Origin: Oligoflexus sp.
GTDB taxonomy: Bacteria > Bdellovibrionota_B > Oligoflexia > Oligoflexales > Oligoflexaceae
Assembly (NCBI RefSeq): GCF_035712445.1
Contig: NZ_DASTAT010000022.1
Location: forward strand, 1 to 64,000
DNA length: 64,000 nt
Reading direction: 5' to 3'
In this document: one piece after another, positions 47,013-55,602 of the stretch
How the letters are laid out: the number at the start of each line of letters is the position of its first letter
Numbering within the stretch: position 1 is the first letter of the stretch
Position numbers and translations under genes: made by a program
The notes under the pieces: generated by a model
What the model saw: only the letters and a program-made list of their open reading frames with translations
Database searches by the model: none
Told to the model about the DNA's origin: nothing

Positions 47013-47276
47013 ATGCGTTTATTCTTATCTGGAATGTTTTCAGCCTTGGCCTTCGTAGTCTCACTGTTCTTTTTGAAATTCTATGTGAGAACCCACGATC
47101 GCCTGTTCATTTGTTTCTCGCTGGCCTTTCTTCTGCTCGGCGTGGAACGGGTGATGATTTCCATTCTTGAGATATCCAATGAAAACGTCGGCCTCGTGAT
47201 CCTCATGCGTCTGGTCTCGCTCTCACTGATCCTGGCGGCCATTATCGACAAAAACCGTCGCGGCGCCCGCGACTGA
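47013..47276 (+). CDS. Small membrane protein, DUF5985-like (second of two)
   Basis: An 87-residue protein with three helices. DRLFICFSLAFLLLGVERV occupies the place of the LLLWSGLCF motif in the protein before it, suggesting a diverged tandem duplicate. GAGGGGAC precedes the ATG and the gap to the first copy is 17 bases. No catalytic motif is visible. It ends the winged-helix cassette. Confidence 0.65.
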   Translation: MRLFLSGMFSALAFVVSLFFLKFYVRTHDRLFICFSLAFLLLGVERVMISILEISNENVGLVILMRLVSLSLILAAIIDKNRRGARD

Positions 47277-47354
47277 CTCCTCCGCATAGAACTCGACAGA
47301 CTTCCCTTCATCCACTACGATGAGCCTCATCCACCTAGCACCGAGGCACAGGGC

Positions 47355-47969
47355 ATGAATATACAAGAGGCACTGAAGCAATGGGGCATAGCCCTGACCG
47401 GGGGCATTGCCTGTGGTAAGTCGACCATCGCCTCCATCATACGTCAGCAAGGCTATATCGTTCTGGATGCCGACGCCCTCTCCAGAGCGGTCGTGGAACC
47501 AGGCACGGAAGGTCTCGCCACGGTCGCCAAAACATTCGGACCGACAGTCATCAATAGCGACGGCAGCATGAATAGGAAGGTCATGCGCGAGCTGATCTTT
47601 CAGGACCCCGTGCGCCGTGAGCAGCTCGAATCCATCATTCATCCCCGCCTGCAGGACGAGACGCAAAAAATCCTGGAAACCAAGGGTTTTTTTGACAATC
47701 CCCGCACCTGGTTCTATGAAGCCAGCCTGATCTATGAAAGGGACCGCGCGGCGGACTTCAAAGCGGTTTGGGTTGCCTTTTGCCCCATGGAACTTCAGAT
47801 CACCCGCGTCATGGATCGCGACCGCTGCACCAGGGATCTGGCCGAAGCCATCCTCGCCGCGCAAATGCCAGCGATCGAAAAAGCCAAGCGGGCGGATAAG
47901 GTGATCAATACCGATTGCAGTTTTTCCGAACTCGAGCAGCGGGTGCGAGAGGCTCTATTGGACCTTTAA
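47355..47969 (+). CDS. coaE: Dephospho-CoA kinase
   Basis: A 204-residue P-loop kinase catalysing the last step of coenzyme A synthesis, phosphorylation of the 3'-hydroxyl of dephospho-CoA. The Walker A motif is TGGIACGKST (15-24), the substrate-binding LDADALSRAVVEPG follows, and the C-terminal lid has MDRDRCTRDLAEAILAAQM. Length is normal. It is followed nine bases later by the Ski2-like helicase gene. No other CoA gene is nearby. Confidence 0.92.
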   Translation: MNIQEALKQWGIALTGGIACGKSTIASIIRQQGYIVLDADALSRAVVEPGTEGLATVAKTFGPTVINSDGSMNRKVMRELIFQDPVRREQLESIIHPRLQDETQKILETKGFFDNPRTWFYEASLIYERDRAADFKAVWVAFCPMELQITRVMDRDRCTRDLAEAILAAQMPAIEKAKRADKVINTDCSFSELEQRVREALLDL

Positions 47970-47978
47970 ATCAGCGGG

Positions 47979-50360
47979 TTGAACTTGAAGAAAAAGCGCA
48001 CAAACGGCCCCAAACGTCGCCATGAGAGTCCACCCATCGTTCTGCGGAATCCTTCGAAACCGCGTCCCCAGGCTGACCCCATCGAGGATCGCATCTCGCC
48101 GCAGGACCGGGACGAGATCAAAAAAGCGAAGCAGTATACGGACAGCGCGCTGCAGAAATGGTTGCGCGAGGCGGAGGCCAACGCCCGTAAACCGCGCAAG
48201 GACATGAGTCACGTTCCTTTGATCGATCAGCTCGATCCCTGGCAAAGGGAGGCTTTCGATGCGCTCCTGAACGGCGAGCACGTGATCGTCGATGCGCCCA
48301 CCACGGCCGGGAAAACGCGCGTGGTTGAAGCTTTTTTTGAGATCAACCTCGACCAGCCGCGCTTTCGGGCCGCCTACACCACACCGGTAAAAAGCCTTTC
48401 GAACGATAAACTGCGTGAATTCAGCGAGACCTTCGGCAAGGAAAACGTCGGCATCGCGACCGGCGATATCAAGGAAAACCTGGGAGCCCCGATCGTCGTG
48501 GCCACCCTTGAGTCCTATCGCAATTCCCTCCTGGGCGTGGAGCCGGACCTCGGCCGCACGCTCGTGGTCTTCGACGAATATCATTTCATGCAGGACGGCA
48601 GCCGCGGCAGTGCGTGGGAAGAGGCCATTATCCTGACGCCTCCGACCTGTCAGCTGCTTTTGCTTTCAGCCAGCGTGGATAATGCGGAGCAGTTCTGTGC
48701 CTGGATCACCGCCATCAGCGGTCGCCGGTGCCGCCTGATTCAGACCAAGGAGCGGCCGGTTCCTCTGGTCGATCTGATTTATTTTCGCGAGCAGTGGCTG
48801 CTGGTCTCGGAAGTCGCGGACATGCTTCCCAAGAAATCGACGGTGCCGGCGCGGTTTCCCCTGGAACAAAGCGAGATCGCCCGCCGTTTGAAATCCATTC
48901 CCGGACTTGGCCTGACGCCTTGCATCATTTATGCGGGACGTCGTGCATCGTGCGAGAACATGGCCAATGAACTCTGCAAGCAGCTCGAACCCATTTCGCG
49001 CGAGGAATCCCAGCTCATTCGCGATTTGATCGAGAAGGATGCGGAAGTCGAAGATCCGATGAAGTTCATCCAGGTGAATCTGCGGCGCCTTCTGCTCGTC
49101 TATGGCGTCGGCTATCATCATTCCGGGATGGCGCCGTATGCGCGCCGGGCTATCGAAAACCTTGTCAAAAACGGTCATCTCCGCTTCTGCGTGGCCACCA
49201 TGGGGCTCAGCATCGGCATTAACTTTTCCGTGCGCGCGACGCTGATCAGCGATTACACGCGCCCCGGGGAAACCGGCTTCACGCAGTACGCCTCGTCCGA
49301 AGTTCTGCAGATGCTCGGCCGCGCCGGACGTCGCGGGAAGGACGTGGTGGGTTTCAGCCTCTGGCCTTCCGTGGCAGCCTGGCAAAAATTCGGCGGCACG
49401 CGTCGTGATCGCTGTGAATCGCGTTTGAAAAATGATCCGACCACTTTTCTTGGACTATTGGGTCGAGGCTTCAAACTTCGCGATGTGGAAAATTTTTATG
49501 AAAAAAGTTTTCTGCGCTTCGGTGATAAATCGGTTCGCTTTGCTTTGATCCGGGATCAGCCCTTGAAAAAGATTCTGGGTGCAGAGTCCTTGCCCTGTGG
49601 GGTTTCTCCGGCCTCGGCCTTCGCTGATTTCCTGGACGAGAAACCCGAGGCTCTGTGCCTCGGCTGTCCACTTCGCGAACGCTGCCATGCGCATATCCAA
49701 AAGAATATGGCGAGCAGCCTCGCGCATCTTCACATCCATTTGCATCGCATCGGCTGCATCGATCATAACGAGCAGCTCACGCGTTACGGGGCCATAGCCC
49801 GTTACTTCCCGCAGTCGGGCGGCCTGCTCATGGCGCAGCTTATCGACCAGGGCGATATCACCGTCAGCAATCTGCTGGCCGGTCTTGAATTGATGGCAGC
49901 CCTCTGCCTCACGCGTTTCAAGGAACCGGATATCGGCCGTGACTATGACTTTCCTTTCGCCTCAGAAAAAGTCGAGGAACGCCTGGAGGAACTTTATCCG
50001 CTCGAACTCTTCGAGGAACTCTATGATGCACCGGGACAGCGTCGGGACACCTTCGTCTTCCGTGAATATAATCCACTGGCCGGATCGGTGATCAGCGACT
50101 GGGCGCGCGGCATGAGCTGGACCGAGCTGGTGCGCAAGACTACGGATGAACGTTTCGGCCAAGGCGACCTTATGGCTTTGATCTATCGCGCTGCGACCTA
50201 TCTTCAGTCGCTATCCCAGGCGCGCGTGCCCACACTTGGCTCGGCCGCCGCGTCCCTCCGTGATCAGCTTCTGCGTGAACCTCTGATGCCCTCGTCACAT
50301 AGGCTCGTTGAAGAGGATGATGAGGAAGCCGAGATACCCGCCATTACTGATGGCGTCTGA
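47979..50360 (+). CDS. Ski2-like DExH RNA/DNA helicase
   Basis: A 793-residue superfamily 2 helicase. Walker A is DAPTTAGKTR (K112), the DExH box is DEYH (199-202), motif III LLLSASV, and motif VI QMLGRAGRRG has the form typical of Ski2/Mtr4/Brr2 proteins. A Cys cluster (CLGCPLRERC, about 570) lies in the C-terminal part and could hold a metal or Fe-S cluster. The N-terminus is basic and probably disordered. The start is a TTG with a weak ribosome site; a later start is possible. Substrate unknown. Confidence 0.8.
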   Translation: MNLKKKRTNGPKRRHESPPIVLRNPSKPRPQADPIEDRISPQDRDEIKKAKQYTDSALQKWLREAEANARKPRKDMSHVPLIDQLDPWQREAFDALLNGEHVIVDAPTTAGKTRVVEAFFEINLDQPRFRAAYTTPVKSLSNDKLREFSETFGKENVGIATGDIKENLGAPIVVATLESYRNSLLGVEPDLGRTLVVFDEYHFMQDGSRGSAWEEAIILTPPTCQLLLLSASVDNAEQFCAWITAISGRRCRLIQTKERPVPLVDLIYFREQWLLVSEVADMLPKKSTVPARFPLEQSEIARRLKSIPGLGLTPCIIYAGRRASCENMANELCKQLEPISREESQLIRDLIEKDAEVEDPMKFIQVNLRRLLLVYGVGYHHSGMAPYARRAIENLVKNGHLRFCVATMGLSIGINFSVRATLISDYTRPGETGFTQYASSEVLQMLGRAGRRGKDVVGFSLWPSVAAWQKFGGTRRDRCESRLKNDPTTFLGLLGRGFKLRDVENFYEKSFLRFGDKSVRFALIRDQPLKKILGAESLPCGVSPASAFADFLDEKPEALCLGCPLRERCHAHIQKNMASSLAHLHIHLHRIGCIDHNEQLTRYGAIARYFPQSGGLLMAQLIDQGDITVSNLLAGLELMAALCLTRFKEPDIGRDYDFPFASEKVEERLEELYPLELFEELYDAPGQRRDTFVFREYNPLAGSVISDWARGMSWTELVRKTTDERFGQGDLMALIYRAATYLQSLSQARVPTLGSAAASLRDQLLREPLMPSSHRLVEEDDEEAEIPAITDGV

Positions 50361-50655
50361 TTGCGCCCCTGCTTTCATCCTGTTGCTTTCTTACAACGAA
50401 AGGCCTTTTGTGCGTAGTTCAACCGCACGAGGCCTTAATCTAAATGAGAGATTTCTAAGAAAGTTTTCGGCCGCGAAGCCAGCTGACAACGCATTTCCCG
50501 GGCGTACGCTTTCAGAATTTTTGGTGGAAAATTCCAAACGGTCAGCTTCCCGATTTCTTAATAGTGTTGAAATATTACGACCGACCCACTGCGCCAGACG
50601 GCTTGAAATATGTACGCAAAAATTTTTTGAGACTCACAAAACACTGGTTTATAGG

Positions 50656-50684
50656 TTGACAACCCAACCCGTTAGCGTTAGAAC
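50656..50684 (+). promoter_or_regulatory. Promoter-like element in the non-coding interval
   Basis: A consensus TTGACA is followed after 17 bases by TAGAAC. The -35 lies inside the palindrome GGTTGACAACC. No protein start with a ribosome site follows for nearly 400 bases, so any transcript would be a long leader of the barrel gene or a small RNA. Confidence 0.45.
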
Positions 50685-50939
50685 CAGCGTCGGTCTTCCG
50701 GCACTACAATCCGTGTCTTTTGGCGGCTAAACCCGCAGAAAAACAAGGGATTCTCTGCCCTCAAAAACCGAAGCCAAATCGGTGTTTTGTAGACCCATAA
50801 GAATGCTCGAAAAGCTCAGGCACTGCATTTTAGAGTCCTTTCTCGTTTTTTTCGGCGTTTTTTAAAAATGCCGCACGTACAGACATATCCCCCTTTTCAT
50901 CACAAAAAGACCAATCACCTTAGGTGCTATGAGCTTTGA

Positions 50940-50958
50940 GGGGCCCTTCACGGGCCCC
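50940..50958 (+). terminator. GC-rich hairpin before the barrel gene
   Basis: GGGGCCC and GGGCCCC make a 7-bp stem with a five-base loop. The following sequence is only moderately T-rich (ATAATTTCCTCTTT), so it may be a weak terminator or a leader structure. Confidence 0.4.
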
Positions 50959-51072
50959 CCATAATTTCCTCTTTCCAATAACTTGCTCTCCTTCCTGGAA
51001 AATCCATCAAGTTTTGCGCCGGGCCGCCGATCGCCTCCTAGTACGTTGGCGTAGGAATGGAAGGTTTTAGGC

Positions 51073-52164
51073 ATGATTCCATCAAGGCTTTTCCGGGCTG
51101 TGTGTGTACTGGCTTTAACGGGCGGTAGTGCACCTCTGCTTGCCGAGAATCTGGAATTCCATCGCGTCTATCGCAGCCCCTATTACTTAGGGCGTGGCGA
51201 TACAGGTGTTGCGACCGCGGACTATCAGGAAGCCATCTTCTATAACCCCGCGGGTCTGGCTCAAGGGAAAGGTCTCTACAAAGAAACAGTCCTCGTCTCA
51301 CCAAGTTTTCAGATCTCTACCAAAACCAAGGATCTCGTTCGCCAGGTTCTGGTGCAGGAGGATAATGATCCCGACACTCTGCGCGGCTATCTGGGACGGA
51401 ACCTCCATCTCGGTTTCAGTAACTTCACAGGTGTCGTCTTCCGTCGCGCTGCAGTCGGTATCCTGGTGTCGTCGGATACGAACGTAATGCTGGCCAAATC
51501 TCCTGAGGAACGGGGACTGGAAACCCTGCATGCGGATACTGTGGCCAATCGCGTCGCCGTCTTCAGTGCCGCGGAAGGCTTTTTCAATCAAAAGCTTTTG
51601 ATCGGTGCGACTGCGAAATACATCATGCGCAATGAGGCGACGCTGGATGTCAGCGCGCTGGATTCCAGCAATATTTCGGAGCAGCTGAGCGCGAATGATG
51701 TGGAAGTTTCCCGAAACGGCATCGGGCTCGACCTGGGTGTCATGTATGATATGGACAGGATCCCTTGGCGCTTTGGTCTTCATGTCGAGAACGTCGGCAG
51801 CACCAAACTCTCCGCCGGAGAATCAGGCGTCAGCAGCAAGCGCCTGCCGCAGATTGTGACCTTCGGGACCGCGTATGACCTGACCACCAAAATGAGTTCC
51901 CTCGTTCTTCAGGCCGACTTCCGCGATGTCGGAGGAGCGGTGGAAAAGGATGTCTTTAAGCGTCTGCATATAGGCAGTGAACTGCAATTCGCCCGTGTGT
52001 TCGGTTTCATGGGCGGTCTGAATCAGGGTTATCCCACAGTCGGTCTGTTCCTGAATCTTTATGTCGTGCGTTTTGATGTCGGCGCCTATACGGAAGAGGT
52101 GGGGAGCACCGCCGGCATAAGACCGGATCAAAGGCTTTTTTTCCGGCTTAAGGCCGGGTTTTAA
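51073..52164 (+). CDS. Outer-membrane beta-barrel protein (FadL/PorV-like layout)
   Basis: A 363-residue exported protein with a signal peptide (about 1-24). The start of the mature part, YLGRGDTGVATADYQEAIFYNPAGLA, has the NPAGLA motif shared by FadL, TraF and PorV-type barrels. Alternating strands continue to a terminal RLKAGF with C-terminal Phe. The EF-hand lipoprotein gene starts 11 bases later, so the two are an operon. Transport of hydrophobic substrates or a secretion role are both possible. Confidence 0.72.
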   Translation: MIPSRLFRAVCVLALTGGSAPLLAENLEFHRVYRSPYYLGRGDTGVATADYQEAIFYNPAGLAQGKGLYKETVLVSPSFQISTKTKDLVRQVLVQEDNDPDTLRGYLGRNLHLGFSNFTGVVFRRAAVGILVSSDTNVMLAKSPEERGLETLHADTVANRVAVFSAAEGFFNQKLLIGATAKYIMRNEATLDVSALDSSNISEQLSANDVEVSRNGIGLDLGVMYDMDRIPWRFGLHVENVGSTKLSAGESGVSSKRLPQIVTFGTAYDLTTKMSSLVLQADFRDVGGAVEKDVFKRLHIGSELQFARVFGFMGGLNQGYPTVGLFLNLYVVRFDVGAYTEEVGSTAGIRPDQRLFFRLKAGF

Positions 52165-52175
52165 GGAGGGTGACG

Positions 52176-52871
52176 ATGAAACATATCCTCCCAACATTGT
52201 TTCTGACGCTGAGCCTCGCGGCCTGTGGCAGCAATATCTTCGCGCCCATCGCCGATCCTGATCCCGCGGACGAGGCCACGGCGGCTTTGGATCAACGCAA
52301 GTCCGACGAGGCCATCACCATCCTCGAAAAAGCCCTGCAGAAGGAACCGGAAAACTGGCTCTACGTCTCGCTGCTCGCCAGCGCCAAGGCGCAGAAAGCG
52401 GGTGTGGATACCACCGATATCGCCCTGGAAATGGCCAAAGGCGGGGAATCGTCCGGCAATCCTTTGACCGCGCTTTTCTCGATACTTCCCTCGGCCACGG
52501 ATGATGTGATTACCCTGCTCGGGGAAGCCACGGAACTTCTGTCCAGCATTCCGAGCGATCAGCTGGAAGATGGGGACACCTTTAAGATCTCGATGTTCAA
52601 TACCGCCTTCACGGCTTTGCAGGCCAAGTACTTCGATGCCGATGGCAGCGGGACGTTCACCGTCGAGGAATTGCAAAACCTCGATGAAGCGGCGGCCATC
52701 AATATCCTGAACAGTCTTTTGAATGCAGAAAACGCGGCCACCATCTACCAGTCCTCGGGTGGCACGGGTGATGCGACGAGCAACGTCAGCCAGATCCGGG
52801 CACAGATTGATGCGCAGCCCGGGGAAACCCAGGCGGATAAACTGCGCAGTTTCCTGGGTACAGGATCCTGA
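52176..52871 (+). CDS. Lipoprotein with one EF-hand loop
   Basis: A 231-residue lipoprotein. The lipobox is LSLAAC at the end of the signal peptide. A TPR-like helical pair follows (DEAITILEKALQKEP). Residues 154-165 read DADGSGTFTVEE, a complete canonical 12-residue EF-hand loop with acidic ligands at positions 1, 3 and 12, so calcium binding is likely. AAGGAGG precedes the ATG at 52176. It is co-transcribed with the barrel protein upstream. Specific function unknown. Confidence 0.75.
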   Translation: MKHILPTLFLTLSLAACGSNIFAPIADPDPADEATAALDQRKSDEAITILEKALQKEPENWLYVSLLASAKAQKAGVDTTDIALEMAKGGESSGNPLTALFSILPSATDDVITLLGEATELLSSIPSDQLEDGDTFKISMFNTAFTALQAKYFDADGSGTFTVEELQNLDEAAAINILNSLLNAENAATIYQSSGGTGDATSNVSQIRAQIDAQPGETQADKLRSFLGTGS

Positions 52872-52961
52872 CCGGATCGTGATTCCTCGCCAAATTAAAC
52901 TTGAAAAGTGACCTGGACCGCGGCCACATAGGAGCTGCATCTGCCTGGAAGGGAGCGGTCC

Positions 52962-54110
52962 ATGCGCCATTACTGTTATTTCACCACCACCATCGGGGCT
53001 TGCGGATTACTCTGGAATGAAAGTGCCCTTGAGCGTCTGCAGCTGCCGGAAAAAACCCGGGCCGATTTAGAGAAACGCCTGACCGATCAGATGAATCCCT
53101 GCACCGAGGTCGAGCTCGCGGCCGCGCCCCCCTGGGTGCAAAAGGCCGCCGTCAGCATCCAAAGACTCTTGCAGCATGGGAACGCCGACCTCGCTTCGAT
53201 TCCGATTGATGTCAGTCACATGCCACCTTTTTTTCAGAAGGTTTATGCTGTGACGCGCACGATTCCGCCCGGTCAGACCACAAGTTATGGTGCGCTCGCC
53301 GAACGTGTCGGTTCACCAGGAGCCGCGCGTGCCGTAGGCCAGGCCATGGGACGTAATCCCTTGCCCCTGATCATTCCCTGTCATCGCGTGCTGGCCGCCG
53401 GTGGGAAAGCCGGGGGTTTTTCTGCATTCGGCGGCCTAGTCACCAAACAGCAGCTTTTAGCGATTGAAAGCAGCGCGTCCCTCGATCCTGCTCAGGCCGT
53501 TGATTATCTGAAAACCAGGGATCCTGTCCTGGGTCAACTGATGGAACGCGTGGGCCCCTGCCGTCTGCAGCCCAAGCACGGAACCTCGGTTTTTGCAGCC
53601 CTCGCGGAAGCCATCGTGTACCAGCAGCTTCATGGCAAGGCCGCGGCCACCATCTTTGCCCGCTTTCGCGGTCTTTACCCGGAAGGGGCCTTCCCCACAC
53701 CCGCGGAAGTTCTGCGAACGCCTGAAGAGAGCCTGCGCGCGGCCGGTCTTTCCCGATCCAAAATGCTTTCGCTCCTGGATCTGGCCGATCACATTCAAAG
53801 GGGAGCCCTGCCGGAAATGGCGGAACTGGCTCAGATGAGCGACGAGGCCGTCATCGAAGCCCTAACCCAGGTGCGCGGCATCGGACCCTGGACCGCAGAA
53901 ATGCTGCTGATCTTTGACCTGGGTCGACTTGATATTTTGCCGGTCACTGACTATGGTGTGCGGAAAGGCTTCGCTCTGACCTTCCGCAAACGGGATCTGC
54001 CCTCCGCGGAAACACTGATACGTCATGGCGAACGTTGGAAACCCTTCCGCTCCCTGGCCTCCTGGTATCTCTGGCGGGCCGTGGATCTGGAAAAACTGGC
54101 AAGTGAGTGA
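52962..54110 (+). CDS. Fused O6-alkylguanine-DNA methyltransferase and AlkA glycosylase
   Basis: A 382-residue two-domain repair protein. Residues about 1-175 are an Ogt/Ada-C alkyltransferase: TIPPGQTTSYGALA, the acceptor cysteine C140 in IIPCHRVLA and GGFSAFGG. Residues about 180-380 are an HhH-GPD glycosylase of the AlkA type: VYQQLHGKAA, the hairpin VRGIGPWTAEM and catalytic D330 in PVTDYGVRKG. Both active sites look intact. One chain would cover O6-alkylguanine (suicide transfer) and N3-alkyl-purine (base excision). A DUF924 gene follows three bases later. Confidence 0.88.
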   Translation: MRHYCYFTTTIGACGLLWNESALERLQLPEKTRADLEKRLTDQMNPCTEVELAAAPPWVQKAAVSIQRLLQHGNADLASIPIDVSHMPPFFQKVYAVTRTIPPGQTTSYGALAERVGSPGAARAVGQAMGRNPLPLIIPCHRVLAAGGKAGGFSAFGGLVTKQQLLAIESSASLDPAQAVDYLKTRDPVLGQLMERVGPCRLQPKHGTSVFAALAEAIVYQQLHGKAAATIFARFRGLYPEGAFPTPAEVLRTPEESLRAAGLSRSKMLSLLDLADHIQRGALPEMAELAQMSDEAVIEALTQVRGIGPWTAEMLLIFDLGRLDILPVTDYGVRKGFALTFRKRDLPSAETLIRHGERWKPFRSLASWYLWRAVDLEKLASE

Positions 54111-54113
54111 ACC

Positions 54114-54728
54114 ATGCCCACGTTTGCAGAACCTCTGATTCAATCCATCCACGAACTTTGGTTTGGTGAACTCGATGCCGCAGGTCGGGCCCAGCCTGAT
54201 AAAGTCAAACAATGGTTCGGCAAGGACCCGGCATTCGATGCTCTGATTCGCAAGCATTATCTGGAATACGTGGACCCTGCGTTCATGGGCGCCTTCGATC
54301 GCTGGCCGAAAACGGATGAAGGCCTCGTGGCGTTGACGATACTCCTGGATCAGTTTCCGCGGAATATGTTCCGCGATACCGCCCGCGCTTTCGCCTACGA
54401 TAAAAAGGGTATGGCGACATCCTTCCTCGTGTTCCAGGAGGATCGCTACCTTAAAATGCAGCCGCTTTATGCTTATTTCTGTTTGATGCCGACCATGCAT
54501 GCGGAATTTCGCGATGTGCAGGAGATGGGGCTCAATGCCTTCACAAGGCTTCTGGAAGCCGTTCCGGATGTTCATAAGGAAATGATAGACAAGGCCCAGC
54601 GCTACGCCAAGGCCCATCGCGATATCATCGACCGCTTCGGTCGCTTTCCGCATCGGAATAAGATTCTCGGTCGTGAGTCCACACCCGAGGAGCTGGCGTT
54701 CTTGAAGGAGCCGGGCTCAAGCTTTTGA
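54114..54728 (+). CDS. DUF924 family protein
   Basis: A 204-residue alpha-helical protein. Family marks are IHELWFGE near the N-terminus, WFGKDPAFD, ILLDQFPRNMFRDTARAFAYD in the middle and YFCLMPTMHAE. The protein has a TPR-like fold in known structures but no assigned reaction. Length is normal. It begins three bases after the repair-fusion stop and converges with the barrel-like gene. Confidence 0.85.
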   Translation: MPTFAEPLIQSIHELWFGELDAAGRAQPDKVKQWFGKDPAFDALIRKHYLEYVDPAFMGAFDRWPKTDEGLVALTILLDQFPRNMFRDTARAFAYDKKGMATSFLVFQEDRYLKMQPLYAYFCLMPTMHAEFRDVQEMGLNAFTRLLEAVPDVHKEMIDKAQRYAKAHRDIIDRFGRFPHRNKILGRESTPEELAFLKEPGSSF

Positions 54729-54732
54729 TGCC

Positions 54733-55425
54733 TTAAAGAGTCCCTTCCCATTTCAGGTTGAAGAACACCTGAAAACTCCCCGCGTAGCGCGTCCCGGGTT
54801 TCTGATCGACGAAGAGTTCCTCTTTGAGCCCGGGATAGTAGAGTTCGGTCCATTGGAATAGAAAGGATGCCGCGCGCGCCAGGCGCAATTCCAAACCGGC
54901 CGCGGCTGCAAATCCAAAAAGATCCAGGTCCTCCTGATTCCAATCCCGACGGTAGCGATCCCCGCCGGCCTCCAGACTCAAGACAGGAGACAGGCGGGCC
55001 TGCCGCCAGGGATGCGCTTCGAGTCCCAGCATCAACCCATACTGCGTGGCAAAGAGCGCGTTCTCATTGTCCTGGGCTTGATAGCGCAGCGACTGCACCA
55101 CGGCCAACCAGGGCGAGGCATATTCCAAAAACCGCAGCTGGGCGCCGAAGCCATCGCGCGACATCAGAAGGCCGCCGCGGACCGAGGCCTCGGGGTCACC
55201 CGCGGCCATGGGCGTGCGGGTCCGGGCCGGGGTGGATTCGCGTTTTTCCATAGGGATCACGGGCCCTTTTTGATCATCCAGAATTTCCGGATCAGGGGAA
55301 GCGGGCTCGATCGGCAACATGGCGGTCGGCATGGTTTTGCGCGCCTGACCATAGCTTCCTTCGGCCCCCAAAATAAGGCTCAAAGCCAGAAGACCCTGGG
55401 AAAGACGGGAATAATCGAAGTGCAT
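54733..55425 (-). CDS. Exported barrel-like protein of unknown function
   Basis: A 230-residue protein with a signal peptide (about 1-26), a proline-rich low-complexity stretch (about 30-75) and then alternating amphipathic strands such as LRFLEYASPWLAVVQSLRY and AASFLFQWTELYYP, suggesting a small outer-membrane barrel. GAGGG lies six bases before the ATG. No named family is recognised. It is divergent from gapA and convergent with DUF924. Confidence 0.6.
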   Translation of the reverse strand: MHFDYSRLSQGLLALSLILGAEGSYGQARKTMPTAMLPIEPASPDPEILDDQKGPVIPMEKRESTPARTRTPMAAGDPEASVRGGLLMSRDGFGAQLRFLEYASPWLAVVQSLRYQAQDNENALFATQYGLMLGLEAHPWRQARLSPVLSLEAGGDRYRRDWNQEDLDLFGFAAAAGLELRLARAASFLFQWTELYYPGLKEELFVDQKPGTRYAGSFQVFFNLKWEGTL

Positions 55426-55492
55426 GCGGAGCCCTCGCCCATTGGATTTATCTAAGTCTATTTTACTCAGTTTTATTCCAAAGAACAGTTTT

Positions 55493-55506
55493 GAAGGTCG
55501 ACCTTC
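55493..55506. promoter_or_regulatory. 14-bp perfect palindrome upstream of gapA
   Basis: GAAGGTCGACCTTC lies 97 bases before the gapA start and 68 before the divergent gene. A dimeric regulator could bind it; no identity is claimed. Symmetry only. Confidence 0.35.
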
Positions 55507-55602
55507 GGCCCCAGGCCGCGGCTATAGCTTTTTCCAGGAACCGGGAGTATAAAAGGCCCTGCTGTTTGATAGATAGAAACTGACCAGTTAGGAGTTGGGA
55601 TC

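Larger units (their letters stand above)
50361..51072. other. 712-base non-coding interval
   Basis: AT-richer than the flanking genes. It contains a TTGACA-N17-TAGAAC promoter (50656-50684), T-runs near 50847 and 50866, a GC hairpin at 50940-50958 and no ORF with coding character. A small RNA or decayed sequence is possible. Confidence 0.5.

Noticed and set aside
50308..50730. Possible 140-residue protein overlapping the helicase end
   Set aside because: No ribosome site, odd composition, and the frame overlaps the well-supported helicase end.
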